Shown piece after piece: positions 60,133 through 64,000 of a stretch of 64,000 bases of DNA. Source of the stretch: Candidatus Altimarinota bacterium (GTDB lineage: Bacteria; Patescibacteriota; Gracilibacteria; UBA4473); NCBI GenBank assembly GCA_021734395.1, contig JAIPJB010000001.1:186001-250000 (forward strand), read 5' to 3'. A program made the translations under genes and the position numbers. The notes under the pieces are model-generated. The model ran no database searches and was not told the origin of the DNA. It saw nothing but the letters and a program-made list of their open reading frames with translations. Every line of letters begins with the position of its first letter. Position 1 is the first letter of the stretch.

Positions 60133-60204
60133 TCATATCTCCTTGCGACCTTTGCCGACAGGGCGTCGACGCTTGAGGACAAAGAAAGCAGAACAAGAAA
60201 TCAT
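60133..60204 (-). pseudogene. L34-like C-terminal remnant
   Basis: A 23-codon frame from ATG 60204 ends VLKRRRPVGKGRKEI, like the tail of ribosomal protein L34 (VLKRRRxKGRKxL), but the L34 body is absent. It has promoter-like boxes (TTGGGA, 17 bases, TATTAT) and its stop overlaps, through ATGA, a further 24-codon frame whose own stop overlaps the glyA start. This may be a chance resemblance or an old translational leader for glyA. Confidence 0.3.
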
Positions 60205-60241
60205 TTGCAAAACAATAATAGAGTATTTTTGCTTTCTTCCC

Positions 60242-60281
60242 AAAAAAAATCCTCTTGGTCTTTGTGTTCAGACCAAGAGGA
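60242..60281 (-). terminator. Terminator of the Trp-leader cassette
   Basis: Perfect 12-base stem TCCTCTTGGTCT/AGACCAAGAGGA with an eight-base loop; on the minus strand it ends in a T run, just past the 80-residue gene. Confidence 0.9.
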
Positions 60282-60289
60282 CAAAAGGT

Positions 60290-60532
60290 TTACCAAGCAC
60301 CTCCCAAAATTGGCTGAAAAGCGGGATCATTTTTTCGACTCAGAGCAATATTGGTGATTCGTTTTTCAAAATCATTTAGGGTTGCTATCTTTTTCTTTAT
60401 TCCTGTCGAATAAAAAACAGAAGCAGGAATATCAGAATTTTCAAAAAGTTCGAGAAGAAAATTTTCGGAAATATGAAACTTGTTTTTCAGAATTGTTTTT
60501 TGTTTGCGCGAAAGCATTTTGTTGGTATTCAT
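60290..60532 (-). CDS. Small unknown protein, 80 aa, under Trp attenuation
   Basis: Not recognised. 80 residues: a basic start (MNTNKMLSRKQKTILKNKF), a hydrophobic patch ENFLLELFENSDIPASVFY, and a C-terminus ending FQPILGGAW, with one tryptophan as the very last residue. It has a strong Shine-Dalgarno site AAGGAG seven bases before ATG, rare in this window. Its transcript begins at the Trp leader peptide and ends at a strong terminator, so it is the only product of the cassette. It could be a regulator, an inhibitor or a precursor peptide; nothing in the sequence decides. Confidence 0.72.
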   Translation of the reverse strand: MNTNKMLSRKQKTILKNKFHISENFLLELFENSDIPASVFYSTGIKKKIATLNDFEKRITNIALSRKNDPAFQPILGGAW

Positions 60533-60589
60533 AGAAAACTCCTTTTTGATAAAGTTAAAAATTAATTGAAAGGTGCTGGATACGAAAAA

Positions 60590-60704
60590 GAACGATATTT
60601 CGACAATCCATTTGGATATCGAAATATACAAAAATCCGGCCTAGAGGCCGGAAGCAAGTATTCAGATTCTTTGATTTTAGAACTAAATACTCACAGCGAC
60701 CTCT
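60590..60704 (-). promoter_or_regulatory. Trp-type transcription attenuator
   Basis: Segment 1 GCGACC (60739-60734, inside the leader peptide) pairs with segment 2 GGTCGC (60701-60696). Segment 2 as AGAGGTC (60704-60698) also pairs with segment 3 GGCCTCT (60649-60643), an antiterminator. Segment 3 is part of the terminator TCCGGCC-TCTA-GGCCGGA (60652-60635), followed by five T. A further hairpin TTTCGA/TCGAAA with ATCC/GGAT lies at about 60595-60625, before the Shine-Dalgarno site. Confidence 0.8.
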
Positions 60705-60754
60705 CCGCCGGACGGAGTCCACCACCAATTCAGGGTCGCGAGTGAATAATTCAT
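60683..60754 (-). CDS. Leader peptide with three tandem Trp codons
   Basis: A 23-codon frame starting MNYSLATLNWWWTPSGG. W10-W12 are encoded at 60727-60719, in the loop between attenuator segments 1 and 2, where a stalled ribosome would mask segment 1. ATG 60754 is seven bases after the -10 box, so the RNA is probably leaderless. Confidence 0.82.
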   Translation of the reverse strand: MNYSLATLNWWWTPSGGEVAVSI

Positions 60755-60761
60755 CAAAATA

Positions 60762-60789
60762 AAAATACCCACCTTTTTCTTTCTGTCAA
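60762..60789 (-). promoter_or_regulatory. Promoter of the Trp leader
   Basis: Minus strand TTGACA (60789-60784), 16-base spacer, TATTTT (60767-60762). The -35 box overlaps the stop codon of the HTH gene. Confidence 0.65.
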
Positions 60790-61181
60790 TTTCTGGAGGA
60801 GCTAAGTTCGATAGAAAGCTCTCTAAAAATATTTAAATTTTCAAGAGCCTTTTCATATTGCCCGATTTTATCAAGATCTGTTTTTTTCTCCTCAATAATT
60901 TTTTCGATCTCATCACAAATAATTTCGTATTCTCTCATGGAAAAGGGTCTGAAGAAATTGAATCCAGCAGAGAAATTTTTATTATGAATATCTGTCTTTT
61001 TCGCAAGATCAGAGTGAGTAATTTGTAATTGCTGAAGAAGGATTTTTATTGTAAGTCCTGCTTTCTTCTTTTTTTCGTCTAAATTTTCTACAATATTTTT
61101 GTGGCACGAGATTATTTTATTTGAAGATTGTTCATTATTGATATCACTTTCCAACGCCTTTGTGTTCTCTGGAATGTTCAT
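60786..61181 (-). CDS. Helix-turn-helix-like protein, 131 aa
   Basis: Residues ~50-85 (ILLQQLQITHSDLAKKTDIHNKNFS) resemble a Cro/XRE-type HTH, followed by SMREYEIICDEIEKIIEE and a helical tail. No clear family. It lies directly ahead of the Trp-leader cassette on the same strand, so it may control it. A good promoter (TTGACA, 17 bases, TATAAA, 61235-61207) precedes it. Confidence 0.6.
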   Translation of the reverse strand: MNIPENTKALESDINNEQSSNKIISCHKNIVENLDEKKKKAGLTIKILLQQLQITHSDLAKKTDIHNKNFSAGFNFFRPFSMREYEIICDEIEKIIEEKKTDLDKIGQYEKALENLNIFRELSIELSSSRN

Positions 61182-61206
61182 TTTTTAGAGGGGGCATCAG
61201 AATTTA

Positions 61207-61235
61207 TTTATAAATTGTGTTTTTTATTTTGTCAA
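61207..61235 (-). promoter_or_regulatory. Promoter of the HTH gene
   Basis: Minus strand TTGACA (61235-61230), 17-base spacer, TATAAA (61212-61207), leader about 20 bases. trmB is divergent from here. Confidence 0.7.
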
Positions 61236-61257
61236 AATTATTACACTGCTTCCCGTT

Positions 61258-61857
61258 ATGTCTCCCCGAAGAATTCGTCCTCACGTGAACCCCCTTTCAA
61301 TCACCAAAGAGTATTCGTTTGAGGGCTTTCAGAATTCAGCCCCCATCCTTGTAGATGTGGGAGCCTGTAAAGGAGAATTCGCAGAAGAATTCATTCGCCA
61401 GTTTCCCGAAAAAAATTTTGTATTATTTGAGATTCGCGTCCCTCTCGCTCAAAAATTAAAAGAAAAATTTGCTGGCAATAAGAACGTTGTTGTTTTTGAT
61501 GGAGATGCGGGGCGCAATTTTGAATCTATTTTACGTCCTTCTGTGGAGCGAGGGAGAAAACTCGAAACGGTCTTTATAAATTTCCCCGATCCGTGGTTTA
61601 AGGAGCGGCACAAAAAACGACGATTTCTCAATAAAAATTTTTTAAATTCTTGTGCTGAATGGATAATGCCAGAAACAAAATTTATATTTCAGACTGATCA
61701 AGAATTTTTGTTCTTGGAAACATTAGAGCTGGTGCGCGAGTCGGCATTTTCTCAGGTTGAGTTTTTTGACGAACCGCCCTTTGGGATTTCTACTGATTGG
61801 GAACAGGCAAAATTACGTGAGGGAGAAAAAATTTGGCGGATGAAATTTTATAAATAG
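61258..61857 (+). CDS. trmB: tRNA (guanine-N7-)-methyltransferase
   Basis: 199 residues. SAM motif VDVGACKGEFAEEFI, FEIRVPLAQKL, and the TrmB signature INFPDPWFKERHKKRRF, then FGISTDWE near the end. It makes m7G46 in tRNA. A TACACT box ten bases before ATG suggests a leaderless mRNA. Confidence 0.93.
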   Translation: MSPRRIRPHVNPLSITKEYSFEGFQNSAPILVDVGACKGEFAEEFIRQFPEKNFVLFEIRVPLAQKLKEKFAGNKNVVVFDGDAGRNFESILRPSVERGRKLETVFINFPDPWFKERHKKRRFLNKNFLNSCAEWIMPETKFIFQTDQEFLFLETLELVRESAFSQVEFFDEPPFGISTDWEQAKLREGEKIWRMKFYK

Positions 61858-61887
61858 GATTCGTATCCTCTAGAAGATACGAATCCT
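61856..61887. terminator. Hairpin between trmB and rny
   Basis: AGGATTCGTATC/GATACGAATCCT, a perfect 12-base stem between converging genes; no long T run follows, so termination is likely but unproven. Confidence 0.55.
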
Positions 61888-61918
61888 AAATGCACTTAAT
61901 GCAAGATTGTTGCAAAAA

Positions 61919-63460
61919 CTATTTTGCTATCCCTTCAAAGCGGCTTTCTCGGATAACAGCAACGTGTACTTCCCCCGGATATTCACATTCTTTTTCGATT
62001 TTCCGAGCGATATCAAAAGCCAATTTTTCAGACTTCAGATCGTTCATTTCCTTGGCATTCACAAAGACGCGGACTTCTCGTCCAGCTTGAATAGCAAAAA
62101 CCTTCTCGACTCCCGAGAAAGCACTCGCAATAGATTCCAATTCTTTGAGTCGTTTGATGTATTTCTCGAGGGTTTCTCGGCGTGCTCCGGGACGGGAAGC
62201 AGAAATAGCATCTGCTGCCTGAAGGATCCGGGCTTCGATAGATTCATACGGAAAATCTTCATGGTGTGATTGCATAGCAATCACGACCCGTTTATCAATC
62301 CCAAACTTTTCGAGAATCTCTTTTCCGATAACCGCATGCCCTCCTTCCACTTCATGAGAAACCGCTTTCCCAATATCATGGAGAAGTCCGGCTCGTTTGC
62401 AGATTTCGGGATCGACGCCGCCGAGCTGAGTAGCAATAGCTTCAGCGATATACGCGACTTCAATGGAATGTCCCAAAACATTCTGACCGTAGGACGTACG
62501 GAACCGCAAACGCCCCAAAAGCTTCAGAACCGGTTCGGGATAAAGTGGAATTCCGAGATCTTGGCAGGCCTTTTGTCCAATTTCCAAAATTAATTTGTCG
62601 GCATCTTTTTGCGCTTTTTCGACCATTTCCTCAATACGAGAGGGATGAATGCGTCCATCTTTGATGAGGTTTTCGAGTGCGACCTTTGCTACATATCGTC
62701 GGAACATATCAAAGCTTGAGATCGTTACAGTTCCAGGCGTATCGTCAATAATAAGATCGACTCCCGTGAGCATTTCAAAAGCATTAATATTGCGGCCTTC
62801 GCGACCAATAATTTTTCCCTTGATGTCTTCAGAGTCAATTTTTACAACACTGGTTGTTGATTCGCTGGTAGTGGGTGAGGCATAGCGCTGAATGGATTGC
62901 ACGATGATATTTGCGGATTCTTCATCAGCGGCTTGTCGCATAACCTCGACCTTTTTTTTGAGAGTTTCGGCAAGCTTGTCGGAGACCTCTGTTTCCATTC
63001 GATCAAAAAGTTCTTTTTTGGCTTCTTCTCGAGAAAGTTTCGCAATTTTTTCGAGTGCTTCATTTTGCTTATCGAGACCTTCTTCGAGCTCTCGCCGCTT
63101 GGCATTATATTGTTCGATGGACTGTTCATATTTTTCACGTGTTTGCTCATTTTTTTCTATTTTTTCTTCGAGAATTTTTTCGCGCTTATTGATACGTTCA
63201 TCAAATTGTTCCTGCAAACGCTCCATGCGCTTGTGGGTTTTTATTTCTTCTTGCTCGGCTTGTTGCCGGAGCTGTTGTGCTGTTTGACGAGCAGTGTTCA
63301 GTATTTTTTCGGATTCCTGTTGGGCAGAGCGACGAAGGTCTTCCGCTTCTTTGCGAGCGCCTTCTTCGATTTTTTTTGATTTTGGACGAAAAAGCACAAA
63401 ACCAATTCCACCTCCCACCAGGAGCCCAGCAATACCGAGAGCGGGCATAAGGATATCCAT
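61919..63460 (-). CDS. rny: Ribonuclease Y
   Basis: 513 residues. N-terminal membrane helix (ILMPALGIAGLLVGGGIGFVLF), long coiled coil, KH domain (SEDIKGKIIGREGRNINAFEMLTGVD) and an HD domain (AGLLHDIGKAVSHEVEG, HHEDFPYESIEARIL). It starts mRNA decay at the membrane. ATG 63460 is chosen; the frame upstream lacks family similarity. Confidence 0.95.
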   Translation of the reverse strand: MDILMPALGIAGLLVGGGIGFVLFRPKSKKIEEGARKEAEDLRRSAQQESEKILNTARQTAQQLRQQAEQEEIKTHKRMERLQEQFDERINKREKILEEKIEKNEQTREKYEQSIEQYNAKRRELEEGLDKQNEALEKIAKLSREEAKKELFDRMETEVSDKLAETLKKKVEVMRQAADEESANIIVQSIQRYASPTTSESTTSVVKIDSEDIKGKIIGREGRNINAFEMLTGVDLIIDDTPGTVTISSFDMFRRYVAKVALENLIKDGRIHPSRIEEMVEKAQKDADKLILEIGQKACQDLGIPLYPEPVLKLLGRLRFRTSYGQNVLGHSIEVAYIAEAIATQLGGVDPEICKRAGLLHDIGKAVSHEVEGGHAVIGKEILEKFGIDKRVVIAMQSHHEDFPYESIEARILQAADAISASRPGARRETLEKYIKRLKELESIASAFSGVEKVFAIQAGREVRVFVNAKEMNDLKSEKLAFDIARKIEKECEYPGEVHVAVIRESRFEGIAK

Positions 63461-63644
63461 GAGAAAAGAGTTAGGGGAGAATACTCTTTTCCCTCTCCTC
63501 AAATATTTCGATAAAAATCACGCCTTTCTAGGGAAGAGGCGTTGCAAACAAAGGGCAAAAAATTTCATCGTTTTTAGTCTTTTTGAGAAAAAGGAAAATT
63601 GTCTGAAGTTATTCTACAAAAGGAATAAAAAAAGTCAATTGGCT

Positions 63645-64000
63645 TTATTTTGGGCGAAAGCAGCGAGAACAAATTCCCCAGAAATACATTTCGACTTTTT
63701 TAAGAAGGAAATTTTTTTCTTGTGCCAGTTGGCGCGAAATAGAATTTTGATAGTCCAGAAAAATTTCTTCCGCATGTCCGCACTTTTCACACAAAAGAAA
63801 ATGATGCTGGCGACTAGATTCTTTTGGATTTGAACACGGAAAGACCTGTCCCTGGAGATTATGTATCAAATGCCCTTCTTCGAATCGTTCTAATATTCGA
63901 TAAATAGTAGAAGGATCTACGGAATGTTCTTTACTCAGAAGCAGTGACTGGATTTGTTGGACAGAAAGGGGCATCGATGTTTCTTGCAAAAGATGGGCGA
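63645..64000 (-). CDS. Fur-family metalloregulator, start beyond the window
   Basis: Partial, the first ~20 residues are missing. DNA-binding wing SVDPSTIYRILERFEEGHLI, the metal site HHFLLCEKCG, and the structural cysteines CSRC near the end are present. It could be Fur, Zur or PerR; the nearby genes do not decide. Confidence 0.88.
   Translation of the reverse strand, partial: AHLLQETSMPLSVQQIQSLLLSKEHSVDPSTIYRILERFEEGHLIHNLQGQVFPCSNPKESSRQHHFLLCEKCGHAEEIFLDYQNSISRQLAQEKNFLLKKVEMYFWGICSRCFRPK

Noticed and set aside
60290-60532. RiPP precursor peptide (C-terminal GGAW) matured by the radical SAM enzyme
   Set aside because: The two are 20 kb apart, and neither a leader-core pattern nor a transporter or maturase is beside the small gene; kept only as an open idea.

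Overview
The window looks like the chromosome of a small-genome bacterium of the Candidate Phyla Radiation (Patescibacteria), most likely a Peregrinibacteria-type lineage; the placement is inference. Supporting signs are the sparse metabolism, tightly packed and overlapping genes (many ATGA junctions), two large TraG/TraD-like ATPases without a conjugation operon, palindromic repeats of a kind common in such genomes (CCTGCCTGCCGGCAGGCAGG and others), and no rRNA or biosynthetic clusters. TGA is an ordinary stop here, so this is not a UGA-recoding Gracilibacteria/Absconditabacteria-type genome. Many operon-leading genes have a -10 box 7-11 bases before the start codon and so appear to make leaderless mRNAs; Shine-Dalgarno sites are rare and mark a few unusual genes.

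Layout. 1-4200: partial tRNA, pyrF and a first TraD-like ATPase. 4200-6500: a tRNA-Leu/tRNA-fMet region with a GIY-YIG nuclease gene flanked by a duplicated tRNA 5' end, repeated tRNA-fMet 3' ends, an integrase remnant and a frameshifted DUF4238/SEC-C gene. 6560-19400: housekeeping genes (gpmI, pyrH, rdgB, rbfA, peroxiredoxin), a pilin-like protein, a formyltransferase, an exonuclease joined to a degenerate DinG-type helicase, and a UvrD helicase-nuclease fusion. 19489-27050: valS with a histidine phosphatase domain inserted in its catalytic region, radA, a Kazal/SLH surface protein and rfbB. 27120-30500: tRNA-Thr, an AT-rich accessory patch, an RNA/DNA methyltransferase, and tRNA-Asn followed by two more copies of its 3' end. 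30535-37800: thpR, acyP, phosphohexomutase, a second TraD-like ATPase and fusA.

37791-40029 is a self-contained operon: promoter, a leader peptide packed with Phe/Trp/Tyr codons, a three-hairpin attenuator, an unknown protein, a HydG/ThiH-like radical SAM enzyme and a terminator. 40046-51243 holds metG, lexA-recA, sodA, a pyrimidine/folate set (dCMP deaminase, dcd, DHFR, thyA), a candidate structured RNA before the DHFR gene, a VIT1-ferritin fusion, and a GlmU-like enzyme. 51631-56500 is rpoC-rpsL-rpsG without rpoB or fusA. 56498-64000 holds a large coiled-coil protein, glyA, a second attenuator cassette (leader peptide with three tandem Trp codons, terminator, 80-residue protein) behind an HTH gene, then trmB, rny and a truncated Fur-family gene.

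The most unusual content is the pair of classical amino-acid attenuators, one Phe/Trp/Tyr and one Trp, in front of genes of unknown role, plus the phosphatase domain inside valyl-tRNA synthetase. Together they suggest that supply or charging of aromatic amino acids is sensed by ribosome stalling in this organism and controls an orphan radical SAM enzyme and an orphan small protein.
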